Numbered from the stretch's first letter, positions 44,352-55,936 are shown. The stretch is 64,000 nt of DNA from Cristatella mucedo (GCA_009760855.2 WPIO01000038.1:3434501-3498500), one strand, 5' to 3'. Made by a program: numbers and translations. The notes: generated from the sequence alone by a model not told the origin.

Positions 44352-46600
44352 TCACCGGCACGACGACGACAGCTCCAGGGCTCTCTGCAGAAGGTTCTCG
44401 AGAAGATTGAACCTCAGCAGCGCGCCTTCCACGAAGTCGGCCTGAGCCTGCGAGTTCAGGTCACGCGGCAGCGGCCGCCCGCCGACGGACACCTCGACCT
44501 CCCCGGCGAGACCGCCACCACTATCGTCATCGTCGTCGCACGAACGAGGCAGCGACGACGCTTCTCGCCCTGCAGCTGCTGCTGCTGCTGCTTCGGAGGC
44601 GGCTGCGCGAAGCGTCTCCAGCTGGGTGCCGTACTGCACCCGAGACATGGTCACACATCGGTCGAGCGGCAGCAGAAAGTTGTCGCGCATCGCTAGCATC
44701 ACTGGCGGTGGCCATTCGCACTCTTGCGGCCGTCCCTCCAGATCGGTGCTGCCGCCGGGGGCGGCAGCAGCCGCGGCTCGCGGCGACGGATACAGGCGGC
44801 GGCAGCGATGCAGCACGTAGACGGCCACGTTCAGGCCCACCATGAGCCGATCGTACTGCTCGACGAGATCCGTCTCGGCGCCGTCGGGCAGAGCGAAGGC
44901 CAGCTCGATCAGCCGACGCGTGCACGCCGAGCGGCATGTGCCGTCGAAGTACGCGTCGTCGCCGCCGCCGCCTCCTCCTCCTCCTCCTCCGTCGCCTCGG
45001 TGCGAGTGCAGCTCGTCCTTGACGAGCCGGAGCGCGTAGGCGGCCAGCGCGACGCCCGCCGCCGGCGGCTGCCGCGCCTCCGGGCCGTCGCCACCTAGGG
45101 CTCCGGCGAAGTGCAGCAGCCGCCGCAGGACGGCATAGCGGCCGCGGGAGGCGAACTTGCCGACCAGCTCGGGCAGCAGGCGCTGGAAGTCGGCGCGAAA
45201 GCACGCCACGCTCGACACAGTCGCGTAGTGTGCCGCGGCTCGAAGCAGCTCGGCGAAGCCGGCGTGCTCCTCGGCCAGGGCGTCGGGCAGCCGGCCGACG
45301 GGCGGCAGCAGCCGCCTGAGCAGCTGCAGACCCTTCTCCAGCTCCGCCGCGTCGCCGCTGGCCAGCAGGGCGCACAGCGGCCTCAGGCAGCGCTCGAACC
45401 GGTGCGCCGCGTCAAGCACCCACGGCACACTGTCCAGGCAGTCGCCGCGACCGAGCACCAGGTAGACGAAGTTGCCGACGGCCGCCGGCGACAGGCGCTC
45501 GACGGCGAAGGCGCTCGCGGACGCGGCGCTGCCTTCGCCGTCGTCGCCGCCGAAGGCGACGTCGGCGGCGCGCGACATCGGCGACCAGGCGGCTCGGGCC
45601 AGCTCGGCCCAGTAGCGCACAAAGTCGGGCTGCAGGACGGCGAGCAGGCGCAGCAGGCGCCGCGAGCTGGCGCCCACCGCGCCCTCGCAGCGAAGCCTCG
45701 ACAGCGGGTGGCCCAGCAGCTTGACGAGCGACAGCGATAGCTCCGCGCGACCGGAGCCGCCGCTCACGATCGCCGCCGCCGCCGGAGCGCCGGCCGCACA
45801 GCCCGTCGTCGACGGCGGCCACAGAAGGTTCTCGGCGAACGCCGCCACGCCGTCGACCAGGCGCAGCACCGGCGCCACGCACTCCTCGGCGCCGGGGCTG
45901 AGCCGAAGCTCGGCCGCCGCCCTCGTAGCCCCTGGCCGCGCGGCGGCGGGGGCATCCAGCTTGCCGCTCCTCCCGCCTCGGCGCGGAGATGACGCCGCCG
46001 CCTCCGCCTCCTCCTCGCGCAGCTCGTACTCGGCCGGTACGACGACCGAGGCAAGGCGGCTGCACAGCGCCTCCTGCACCACGTCCATGCCCGAGAGCCG
46101 CGTGGCCGGTAGGCGCGCGAGCGCGGCGGCGAGCGCCGGAAGTGCGGCCAGCAGCAGGCCGTCGTCCGCCGGGTGCGCCTCGATCAGCTCGAGCAGGGCG
46201 AACGTCAGCTCCTTGGCGTTGCCACGCTCGGCGACGGCCCTCAGCAGCTCGCCGAGGCCGGACCAGCGAGCTGCCTCTGCCTCTGCGACGTCGGACGAGG
46301 CGCTGCTGCTGCTGCTGCCATTGCAGCCGCCAAGGTCGGAGGCGGCTCGCTCGGCGGCCAGGAAGGCGCCGACGACTTCGCGAACGAGCTGCCAGCCCTC
46401 GGCCGTGACGGCGTCGGCGCAGCCGGGCGAGCTCACGAGCGCCAAGGCGTCCGGCAGCCGACCGGTGGACACGAGCTCCGCGCACCGCTCCGCCAGGCCG
46501 CCGCCGGCGACGCAGCCGTGCCAGCTGTCGTCCGGCTGCTGCGGCAATGACGGCTGCAACAGCTGATCGTCCGTGGCGACGGCGATGCAGCTGCCAGCAC
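44352..46600 (-). CDS. GLMN: glomulin homologue, main coding exon
   Basis: A single 749-codon exon read on the minus strand, ending TGA at 44,352-44,354. Glomulin binds RBX1 and blocks cullin-RING ubiquitin ligases in the cytosol; it is an all-helical HEAT-like repeat protein. Family matches along the exon: AKELTFALLELIEAHP (human PKELLLGLLELIE), FVYLVLGRGDCLDSVPWVL, ELEKGLQLLRRLL, LIELAFALPDGAETDLVEQY (human GAETDL), DNFLLPLDRCVTMSRVQY and the C-terminal LLRFNLLENLLQRALEL. The acceptor is CAATCTTCCAG at 46,601-46,611, phase 1. The exon alone exceeds the human protein (594 residues), with Ala/Gly/Ser-rich inserts and a poly-Gly run. The N-terminal few dozen residues must come from an upstream exon not identified; the frame is open to an ATG at 46,907 but that part looks intronic. 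Confidence 0.88.
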
Positions 46601-47076
46601 CTGGAAGATTGGGAGGAGGGCACGTCAAGCGCGAGCGAGAGCAGGAGTCGAGGGCCGAGTGCTGACTCCCAAGCACGACCACCAAATCCTCCTTCTCCTT
46701 CCTACCTTCCCCTCCCTTCCCCCAGGAAGTCGTATAGCCGGCGACAGAGACCACTGAATCTGAGACTCCTCTCTGTCTGCTGAACAACGATGAAGGCAGA
46801 CCAAATAAGCAGGTCCGAGCTGTTGCACTCGTTGTAGGCTGCTGCAAGCTGAGCCCATCACGAGGACCGAATAACGGAATAACGAAATAACAGAATAACG
46901 GAACCACGAATAACAGAACCGGCGACCAAAGAGCCCAAGCTCGAGACCTTATCTAACGTGTTTACGATTTCGAACACGCTCTCGAGCTCTCTTCGTTTGA
47001 AAGCGGCCGATCGCAAGCCGGCGGCGCTTGCCCTAGCCGCCTGCATGACGGACCCATCAAAGAGGAGGTGGACAAT
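46601..47076 (-). other. GLMN upstream intron and possible first exon
   Basis: A pyrimidine-rich stretch precedes the acceptor. A 62-codon frame starting at 47,046 (MQAARASAAGLRSAAFKRR...) could hold the first exon, but its best donor (AAG|GTCTCG) is phase 0 while the acceptor needs phase 1, so no join is proposed. Confidence 0.35.
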
Positions 47077-47168
47077 AATAATAATAATAGTAATAATAAT
47101 GCACTTGATAAAGCGATCTCAGAGAACTCAATCTCTTTCTAGGCACTTTACATTTGCTGCAAAGGAAG
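47077..47168 (-). mobile_element. L2 LINE tail
   Basis: (AAT)n followed by 'gcacttgataaagcgatctcag', 'aactcaatctctttctaggcac' and 'tttacatttgctgcaaagg': the last 90 bp of the main family. Confidence 0.88.
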
Positions 47169-47445
47169 GATGGTGCTCGTCGGCCGATCAAAGGCCGAGC
47201 GGGCGTCGGGAGCGCCCATGCCGGGAGCATCCCCTTCGTGAACAGATTCTGATCGATCGGACGACTAGGAGGCCGAGTGAACGGTCTAGATGTGGATTCT
47301 CTTGAACCCACGAACCCGGGATGATCCCAGGTTACCGACGAGGTCACTGTCGAATTAAAATGCCGAGGGGCAGCAGCCGAAATAGAGCTGGCTGACTAAT
47401 CCCCCAACTACCGGCCAGCCTGACTGGCCACAAATAAATAAATAA

Positions 47446-47625
47446 ATACTAGCTGATTTAACAGCCTCATTTTGTATAGCTGCAGAAGAGCCTTAACGGC
47501 TATCGCCAACGCTTGCAGTGGCGATAAAGGATAGCCCACCGCAGGATTCGAACCCACGACCTCGGGGCCGAGGTCGTGAAAAGCAACCACCTTACCAAGT
47601 GCGTGCCATCGCGGCTCCAGGCACG
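47446..47625 (-). mobile_element. SINE1 copy, reversed
   Basis: Read in reverse: the head '...ggtaaggtggttgct', B box GGTTCGAATCC (complement at 47,546-47,556), 'tgcggtgggctatcctttatcgcc', 'gccgttaaggctcttctg' and 'aatgaggctgttaaatcagct'. The A-box region is partly preserved. Confidence 0.85.
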
Positions 47626-48659
47626 AAGGAGCTGCTCAGACAACAGGAGGCAGACAGCAGCACTCGACCCTTCGGTAACGATTCGGCGACTCTTAATCTA
47701 ATACAATCAATCGAATCCATTGAAAGGAAATGGCTGCTAACGCTCGCGCTCGTCTCGAAAGGCCGGCACACACAGTCCACGCCTTGGTGAGCAACGCAGC
47801 TTTGCCTGTGACGGCGACCGGCTGAGCCCAGCAAGCGAGCGGAGCAACCAAGGTCAAGGCAGAAGAAAGCAGCTGGGCGCAGGACGGACGAGGCATGAGA
47901 GCTGCTCGGCTGGGCACGGACGCAGACAGTTTGGACGCGAGTCAGCCAAAGTGATGTGGCTTGGCAGCACTCGGGTAGGTAGCCGATGGCTCTAGTTCTT
48001 ATCCAGTCACTGTACGATCCCCCCTCATAGGCACATATTGCCCGGGGCGGCCCAATTGGTCGGCCCTCACCCGTTAAGTTAAAACAGAGCTCTCACCCTG
48101 CAGCCAAATGTGTTGCCAATGGAAGACTACGGAGGCAGCCATACATTGCCCTCTAGTGCACTCTGCTCCGAAGTTTAAGAGATTCCGGCTGACTCTCGGC
48201 TTAGAGAGATTTGGGAAAAACAAGCCCCTCCCCATGCAGTGCACCGAGCTGCACTGGTAGAGTGATGAACGCTCTGGACAGTCATTCCACTAGCCACGTT
48301 CGGCATAAACCGCACCATTAGATGGAAACCGCTACCGACCAACCCTCCCTTACGGCAGGGTCCGATTTACGACCCTTCTTTGCAGCACCGAGGCAGCTTG
48401 AGCAATGGCAGCTTAGGCTGAGGACTTGACGCAGGTAAAAAGCCTGCGGCTACCCCTTTGTCTCTGGAATCGCTTGGCCAAGCAAAACTCTCCACCACTC
48501 GGATATGGACAAAGCCAGGAGCTGGCAGACCAAGCAAAGGTCACCGAGCAAAGGTTGTCAAGCGACGTTTTCTAGACCCCTCAAATGTCTCCTACATGTA
48601 CCCTGTACAGTGTGCTACACGCTGCAGCTCCACACTCACGTTTGGATGAGGCCCTGAGA
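47626..48659. other. intergenic DNA, nothing recognised
   Basis: No supported gene or known repeat family. Confidence 0.4.
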
Positions 48660-49383
48660 GATAATAAAATTAAAAAATGACAATAATAGGTACTTTGAAC
48701 AGTACTTAAAGAGAGCTAAATCTCTACCCTCGCGCTCTGCAACAATGCAAGAGAATCATAAGCCAATGACTTAAGTCATGCTTGGTATCAAGCTTAGACA
48801 AGCATGCCAAAGCAGACGTGTATCATGCTTATGCCAGCTTGCTTAAGGGCACACAGAAACACTCAGTGACACCAGTGAGTAAGACCTCTAGCAAGTAACT
48901 TGCACTAAACCTGCATTGAATTGTAACTTGCATTGCACATGCATGAGCCCAAAGCACCCAGGAACAAAGAAAACATGTTCACTAGGGCAAAGGTAAGGCT
49001 AAAGGAATCTGTGTGTCTTCAGCTGAGATTTAAATGATGCTAAGACCTTTCAGTTAGTGATCTAAACCGGAAGCGACCTCCAGATTTTCGGAGCATACAG
49101 GCTGACGGCTCAATCACTAAGATTTCAATTTAGTGCGTAAAATGGCTAGACGACTAGAAGCCGAAGAGTTAGGAGCAGGTGGTGCCAGAGCGCTCTGGAG
49201 GAGCAACGAGGTCAAGGTTAAATTGGCTGGTACAAGCAAGTGCAGCAACTTGTAAGCCAGATAGAGCATCTTGAAATAGGTTCTACGATTGATATGCAGC
49301 CATCGAAGATCAGCCGGAACTGGTGTGCTGCAGCAGCTATGCCGTTGACTACACACCAGCCGAGCTCCTGAGTTGTGCACCAA
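48660..49383 (-). mobile_element. third LINE family, 3' fragment
   Basis: The reverse strand codes NRLQLVHNSGARLVCSQRHS, TPVPADLRWLHINRRTYFK and KLLHLLVPANL, a reverse transcriptase C-terminus clearly related to but distinct from the main family; about 450 bp of 3' sequence with 'tactttgaacagtactt' follows. Confidence 0.7.
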
Positions 49384-50048
49384 TTGCAGACGATTCACTT
49401 CTATGCAGATGACACTCAGTTGCACCTTTGCTTTGATCCCTCCCAGCCTTCCAGCACCTCGAATTATCTCAACTGCCTTGCTGCATGCATTGATGACATC
49501 CGAACATGGATGGCAGCAAACTTTCTAAAATTGAATTATGATGAAACCAGCTTACGAGTTATGGGTAAACCAAGTGTGATTCAGAAATTGGAATGTGAAA
49601 TGCTTACAATCGACTCTGCCAGCATATCTCCTGTTAAATCTGCATGCAATCTAGGTGTCGTGTTCGAATGTGACCTTTTATTGGACCACATCAGCTCACA
49701 GTCAAGTCTGCATATTTTCAATTATACACCATTGCGAAAAATCGGGCTTGTTTAGAGAGGCATACCACATCTAAATTGATCCATGCATTTGTGACATCCC
49801 ATCTTTACTTCTGCAACTCACTGCTTGCTAGTTTTGCATGCTTATGTGAGCTGACACTGTGCATTCTGCCACTAACCATACTTGCATGATGACCGTGTGC
49901 ATGTCAACCCTAAACATGTTATGCTTGTTTTGTATTGAGCATGCTACCACCAACCATTCGATCGTGCTTCCTTTGCAGCCATTGTACAGTGCCTAGAAAG
50001 GTATTGAGTTGACTGAGGGCGCTTTATCAAGCGTATTATTCTTATTAT
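49384..50048 (+). mobile_element. L2 LINE copy with internal deletion
   Basis: Plus-strand frame starts at the catalytic block [20 protein letters not shown] and continues to about 49,755, then the sequence jumps from 'ctgcttgctagttttgc' to the 3' UTR ('gagctgacactgtgcattctgcc') and ends in 'gcgctttatcaagcgtattattc'. It abuts the reversed third-family copy. Confidence 0.85.
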
Positions 50049-50380
50049 TAAGGGCATAGGCCAGGGGAGTCCTGAATACAGAGGATTGCATTAATCAAGG
50101 TGTCACATTAATCTAACGTCACAAATGCTTGAACTAGTTCGGCTCCAGTTTGCTTAAGCCGACCCAGATTTTGGTTACATGCCTCAGTGAAAGAAGGCCA
50201 TCTTGGCAGTGGAGACAATGTGTTCATCCAACCACAAATCGTTTTGGAATAGCATGTACACATTTCGGCAGACGTCGCTGTAGAAATACTAGATGAAAGA
50301 ATACCTTGAGGGTGAGGCTTGTTATGTTTTCCACGAACTGCAACGAAGGGCAACTGGCAATCAGAGGCATCATATACTCT
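50049..50380 (-). other. intergenic DNA, possibly an old LINE piece
   Basis: Segments such as 'aaatcgttttggaatagcatg' and 'catttcggcagacg' loosely resemble the reversed LINE region upstream of the thumb, but the match is weak. Confidence 0.3.
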
Positions 50381-50411
50381 CTCTGTCTCTGTCTCTCTCT
50401 CTGTCTCTCTC

Positions 50412-50500
<89 letters not shown>

Positions 50501-50515
50501 CTCTCTCTCTCTCCT
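50381..50515 (+). repeat. (CT)n microsatellite
   Basis: CT array with CTGT interruptions in the first 40 bp, then pure CT, then CTTT and CCT variants. Confidence 0.95.
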
Positions 50516-50896
50516 CTCTTTCTTGTCGATCTTTCTATCTCCACCCCTCTCTCTCCCCTCTCTCTTTCTATATATGTGTGCGTGCGTGTGTACCTCTTCT
50601 CTTTCCCTCTTCCTCTTTTTAACTTGGCTGTGTATAGTGACAAAACATCTATATTTGACTGTGCAATTCGTGCACTAAGCCGCTGATTTAGCCTTCCTAT
50701 CGCCGAGAGCTCTCCTAAGTTATCGACTCATTGAAAAACTTCAACAGTCAAAAGCAGCTGGACAGCTAATGGTCAACGCAGAAGTCGTGCTCGGGCTTCA
50801 AGGCCCCCTCCCATAGCGCGAAAACCATTCCACCATTGCCTGCGCACGACTGGCGAACTAAGTGGTGAGCGCGGCCGTGCTTAGTGCTTAAAGCAT
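50516..50896. other. spacer between opposite CT and GA arrays
   Basis: About 380 bp without a gene. It separates a CT array from a GA array, so the two arrays are inverted relative to each other. Confidence 0.5.
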
Positions 50897-51050
50897 AGAG
50901 AGAGAGACAGACAGAGATAGACAGAGAGAGACAGAGAGAGAGAGACAGAGACAGACAGAGAGAGAGAGAGACAGAGAGAGACAGAGAGAGACAGGGAGAG
51001 ACAGAGAGAGACAGGGAGAGACAGAGAGAGAGAGAGAGACAGAGAGAGAC

Positions 51051-51143
<93 letters not shown>

Positions 51144-51174
51144 GATAGAGAGAGAGAGATAGAGAGAGAGAGAT

Positions 51175-51248
<74 letters not shown>

Positions 51249-51523
51249 CGACAGAGAGAGAGGGGAGAGAGAGACAGAGAGAGACAGAGAGAGACAGAGA
51301 GAGATAGAGAGAGACAGAGAGAGACAGACAGAGATAGACAGAGAGACAGAGAGAGACAGAGAGAGACAGAGAAAGACAAGGAGAGACAGAGAGAGAGACA
51401 GAGAGAGATAGAGAGAGAGAGATAGAGAGCGACAGAGAGAGAGAGGGGAGAGAGAGACAGAGAGAGACAGAGAGAGATAGAGAGAGAGACAGAGAGAGAC
51501 AGAGAGAGACAGGGAGAGACACA

Positions 51524-51572
<49 letters not shown>

Positions 51573-51872
51573 CGACAGAGAGAGAGAGAGGGGAGAGAGA
51601 GACAGAGAGAGACAGAGAGAGATAGAGAGAGACAGAGAGAGACAGAGAGAGACAGAGACAGAGAGAGATAGAGAGAGACACAGAGAGACACAGAGAGAGA
51701 GATAGAGACAGAGAGAGAGGCAGGGAGAGACAGAGAGAGAGGCAGGGAGAGACAGAGAGAGAGACAGAGAGAGATAGAGAGAGACAGAGAGACAGAGAGA
51801 GAAAGAGAGGGGGGAGAGATAGACAGAGAGAGAGAGAGAGACAGAGATAGAGAGAGACAGTGACAGAGAGTC
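50897..51872. repeat. (GA)n array with GACA and GATA higher-order units, about 1 kb
   Basis: The longest microsatellite here. Pure GA blocks alternate with 'gagacagagagagacagag' and 'gagatagagag' units; a block around 'agagaggggagagagagacag' recurs at about 51,262, 51,442 and 51,587. Long Ser-Leu frames on the minus strand are artefacts. Confidence 0.95.
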
Positions 51873-52269
51873 CAGAAATCGCGAGCGTCAAACTGCTTTT
51901 CCGCCGTACGCTTCGACTTTGCAATGAGCGCCCCCTGTCGACAGGTGAGCTGGCAGCCCAAGAGAGAAGCGCGAAAAAAGCGCAGCAAGCAGCTACCAGC
52001 TGACTATTTTGCTGTGAACCCAGTCGCTCGGAGGGAAATGAACAATGGCGACGAATTTAAGAATGTCGCCTCACAGCTACGGTATCCTTTGAACAGCATA
52101 ACACTACCTTGCTCGTCAGAATCCTCCGTTGAGCTCATATAGGACGAATTACAATTAAGCGTCGGAGAAACCGCATGGCAGTAGGGCAACAGTTGCCCCC
52201 ACAAGCCTCGCTTCCGCTTCCGGAAATCGGTTGTCTCCTCCTTACTACCGAGTCTCGCCGATGAAGGGA
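51873..52269. other. intergenic DNA, nothing recognised
   Basis: No supported gene. Short open frames only. Confidence 0.4.
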
Positions 52270-52330
52270 CATTATAATTATAACAATAATAATAATACAT
52301 TTTACATAGTGCCCTCTCAGAACTTTATGT
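52270..52330 (-). mobile_element. L2 LINE tail remnant
   Basis: (AAT)n-like run followed by 'ttacatagtgccctctcagaac', the reversed terminal block of the main family. Confidence 0.55.
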
Positions 52331-53131
52331 GGCTGGGCAGCCCAAAAATAAAAAACTATGACGTTCCAAGACCCCCTATAGCCCCTGACAGCCCACCAGC
52401 CCATTTCCGGCGGCGATCGAGCTTTTAGAGAGCGGTTCACGAGGCTTTTCGGGGTTCGTGACATTGGCGGATATTTTCAATGAGTTTACTCAATTCTTAT
52501 CCTTATCATTATTATTATTATAGCACTCTCAAAATTTAACCTTTTTCTAGGCACTTTACATGAAAACAGCGTCCGAGCGGCGCTACAGGCTCACCCAAAG
52601 CGGGAAACGACATTATTTTAGATGAGCTTTCCCAGAAAGGGGTCTAGAAGCTTTTATTTATAGTGCTGAAAATCCTCACTTAGTGATGCTCATTCGGCGT
52701 GCAGCGTATGAGAACTCTCCTTTGTCTCTTTATTATTGTATAACTCTTTAAAAGAGGAGAGCATATTCTGGGAATGCACGCAACTCAATGTCAAGGTATA
52801 GTTCTAGACCAAATGCTGGCTGCGATACTTGACTGATGAGTGCCCGTCAGCGGCAACTACTACTCCGAAGCCCAAGCACTCGCAGTCAGTACGACCTGCA
52901 CATATTCGCGTACGAACCTTGACAACTAGGCACTTACAGAAGCCGCACTATCAGAACCTGGTGTGTGCAGCTACAACTGGTGAATCCCATTATATATAAT
53001 GTGCCAGTCATTTATTTAGCGCCCTAAAAATGTAATCTCTATCTCGGCGCTTTGCATACACCGCAGGGTTGAAGCCCACGACCTTTGCCGCTAAAAGCAT
53101 TGAGAGCCATGGAAATAAAGTGCTCGCTCAT
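52331..53131. other. intergenic DNA with LINE-tail and SINE crumbs
   Basis: L2-tail-like pieces occur at about 52,515-52,562 and 53,015-53,058; 53,066-53,126 resembles a reversed and forward SINE1 head fragment ('gttgaagcccacgacctttg', 'aataaagtgctcgctc'). Confidence 0.45.
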
Positions 53132-53885
53132 CTTAATAATAATAATAATATTGCACTCGATAAAGCGCCCTCAGAGAACTTAATCTCTTTCTAGGCGCTT
53201 TACATTTGCTGCAAAGTGATATGCAATTGAATAGTAAGTAAAATCGTGCTTGAAAAACAAACAGGATGAATATGGTTAGGGGTGACATGCACAGAGTCAG
53301 CATGCAAATGTGGTTAGTGGCAGCATGCACAGTGTCAGCAGGCATAAGCACATCAAGGACGAATCACAAGGACCCACTAAATGCTATCCTAAATAGGTGT
53401 GTTTTTAAGTTTCTTTTAAATGTGGTCAGGTCATGGGATGTTCTGACGCAGGTCGGGAGAGAGTTCCAGGCTGTGGGAGCATAGGAGCTGAATGCAAGGT
53501 CTCCAAAGGATTTAAAGTTTGTACGAGGTATTTCCAGACTGTTGGATTCCGAAAAGCGGGTGGTACGATGCTTGGCCTGATGGGGTAGTATATCTGACAG
53601 ATAGGCTGGAGCCATAGAATGAAGGGACCTAAAAGTGAGCGACAAAACCTTGAAGTCAATCCGTTGCTTGACTGGTAGCCAGTGCAGGTCGGCGAGAAGT
53701 GGAGTAATGTGGCAACTGCGACGCTCACAACAGACAAGCCTAGCTGCAGAGTTTTGCACCAGCTGCAATCGCCTGATCGCACATGCTGGTAGGCCAGTAT
53801 GCAGTGAGTTGCAGAAGTCGAGACGGGATGTCACGAATGCATGGACCTACTTGGACGTGGTATCCTTATCTAAACAAGCCCTAAT
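53132..53885 (-). mobile_element. L2 LINE 3' third
   Basis: Starts with (AAT)n; the 156-codon frame at 53,364-53,834 reads [40 protein letters not shown] and [20 protein letters not shown]. Very close to the element at 38.3 kb, so recent; truncated at the 5' end within the reverse transcriptase. Confidence 0.9.
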
Positions 53886-54005
53886 TTTTAAAAATTTTTA
53901 AAACAAGCCCTAATCTTGCTAGTAGAGCGCCTCTCATCTCGCCTGGGCATCACTGGCACTGCTCTGCAATGGTTCCGGTCCTATCTCAGAGGAAGACTCG
54001 AGAGT

Positions 54006-54385
54006 AATAATAATAATAATGATAATAATGACAATAATACTCTTGATAAATTGCCTTGCAAGAACTCAATCTCTTTCTATGCACTTTACATCTGCATCAA
54101 AGGGAAACGGAATTGAAAAGTGAGTAATATCATGCTTGATAAACAACATGAATAACATGGTTAGGGGTGACATGCACAGAGTCAGCATGCAAGTGTGGTT
54201 AGTGGCAGCATGCACAGTGTCAGCACGCATAAGCATATAAAGAACGAATCCCAGGGACCCACTAAAAGCTGTCCTAAATAGGTACGTTTTTAAGTTATTT
54301 TTAAATGTGGTCAAGTCAGGGGATGTTGTGACGCAAGTCGGGAGTGAGTTCCAGGCTTTGGGAGCATACGAACTAAATGCATGGA
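54006..54385 (-). mobile_element. reversed L2 tail inserted in a LINE
   Basis: (AAT)n at 54,006-54,040, then 'ctttctatgcactttacatctg' and the reversed 3' UTR through 'gggagtgagttccaggctttgg'. 'gagta' flanks it on both sides (about 54,001 and 54,417), a candidate target-site duplication. Confidence 0.8.
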
Positions 54386-54845
54386 ACTCACTACCAACAT
54401 TCTTCACAACAACCCCTGAGTATTAAATGGACAAATGTCGTCCGAGGTACGTCTGAAATATGGGGTACCTCAGGGCTCCGTGCTTGGTCTGGTTCTTTTC
54501 ACGGTTTATGCTCTCCCTCCTGTCGATGTGATTGCAAAGCATAATCTAGGCTTTCACTTCTATGTGGATGACACTCAGTTGCACTTTGGCTTTGATCCCT
54601 CAAAGCCTTCGAGCACGTCAAATTGCCTCAAATCCTTTGCTGCATGTATTGATTACATCCGCACATGGATGGCAGCAATTCTTTTTAAATTGAATTATGA
54701 TGAAACCAACTTACTAGTTATTAGCAAACCAAGTGTGATTCTGAAATTGTAAAGGTTTACGCTCACTATCGGCTTTGACAGCATTTATCCTGTTGAAGCT
54801 GCACAACATCTAGGTTTCGTGTTCCAAATTGACCTTTCGTTAAAT

Positions 54846-55013
54846 CCTAGCTGATTAAACAGCCTCTTCTTGTATAGCGACAGAAGATCCTTTACGGCTA
54901 TCCCCACCACTTGCAGTGGCGATAAAGGATCCCCCACCACAGGAATCGAACCCGCGACCTCGGGACCAAGGTCGTGAAAGCAACCGCCTTACCTTGTGTG
55001 CCATCACGGCTCA
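54846..55013 (-). mobile_element. SINE1 inserted in an L2 LINE, reversed
   Basis: Reversed copy: 'tagctgattaaacagcctc', 'ggctatccccaccacttgcag', 'cgataaaggatcccccaccac', the B-box complement near 54,940-54,955 and the head 'gccgtgatggcacac'. It splits the LINE between 'ctttcgtta' and 'agacgatcacatcag'. Confidence 0.87.
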
Positions 55014-55225
55014 CCGATAGACGATCACATCAGTTCCACAGTCAAGTCTGCCTTCTTTCAGCTGCATAACATTGCTAAAATTCGGGCTTGTTTAGATAGG
55101 AATACCACATCCTAAAGTTCATATCTCAATCAAAGACGACAACAAGTCCACTGGACCCTATTCCCACTGTCCTGCTCCTACGTTGCATTGATCTGCTGCT
55201 GCCATGCATAACCAGCATCATTAAT

Positions 55226-55936
55226 ATGTCATTAGCCTCAGGTCAGGTCCCAGCACCTTTCAAAAAAGCTGTAGTCAGGCCACTTCTCAAGAAAGCTACA
55301 CTAGACCAAGAGAACTTAAGCAACTACCGCCCAGTCTCCCTTCTACCATTCCTATCAAAGACACTGGAACGGGTCGTGGCAGACCAGCTGAACTCGTATA
55401 TCGAAACCTCACACCTTGCTAGTAAGTTCCAGTCTGGCTTTAGAGCTAATCACTCCACAGAGTCAGCATTGCTTCGGGTATACAACGACCTATTTAGGAA
55501 TGCAGACATGGGTAGAGTGTCTCTGCTTGTTTTGCTCGATCTTTCGGCAGCTTTTGACACCATCGATCACAAAGTTCTTCTAGAGTGCCTCTCATCTCGC
55601 CTGGGCATCACTGGCACTGCTCTGCAGTGGTTCAGGTCCTATCTCAGTGGGAGACTCCAGAGTATTGACGTGAATGGACAAAGATCATCTGAAGTACCTC
55701 TGAAATATGGAGTACCTCAGGGCTCTGTGCTAGGTCTGGTTCTTTTCACGGTTTATACTTTCCCTCTTGCTGATGTGACTGCCAAGCACAATCTAGGCTT
55801 TCACTTCTATGCGGATGACACTCAGTTTTGCCTTTGCTTTGATCACTCCCAGCCTTCGAGCACCTCAAACTCTCTAAACTCACTTGCTGCTTGCATTGAT
55901 GACATCCGCACATGGATGGCAGCAAATTTTTCTTAA
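55226..55936 (+). pseudogene. LINE reverse transcriptase, N-terminal part
   Basis: A 236-codon frame: PFKKAVVRPLLKKATLDQEN, LSNYRPVSLLPFLSKTLERV, motif A LLDLSAAFDTIDH, motif [11 protein letters not shown] and motif [16 protein letters not shown]. It stops after WMAANFS because of one extra T near 55,925-55,931. All three catalytic aspartates are still present. Confidence 0.88.

Larger units (their letters stand above)
53905..55115 (+). mobile_element. L2 LINE copy broken by a reversed LINE tail and a SINE1
   Basis: Plus-strand pieces in order: LVERLSSRLGITGTALQWFR (53,916-54,003), then after an insertion [20 protein letters not shown] and FHFYVDDTQLHFGFDPSKPS (54,435-54,752), then after a SINE1 the sequence 'cgatcacatcagttccacag' to about 55,115. 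Catalytic Tyr-Ala-Asp-Asp is changed to Tyr-Val-Asp-Asp. Confidence 0.85.

Noticed and set aside
45412-46623. 403-codon Arg-rich frame inside the GLMN exon (and smaller ones on both strands)
   Set aside because: Shadow frame of the GC-rich GLMN exon in the same direction; no homology of its own, whereas the GLMN frame matches glomulin along its length.
46950-47046. Candidate GLMN first exon (MQAARASAAGL...)
   Set aside because: Its only reasonable donor is phase 0, but the 46,600 acceptor needs phase 1, and similarity to the glomulin N-terminus is not convincing.
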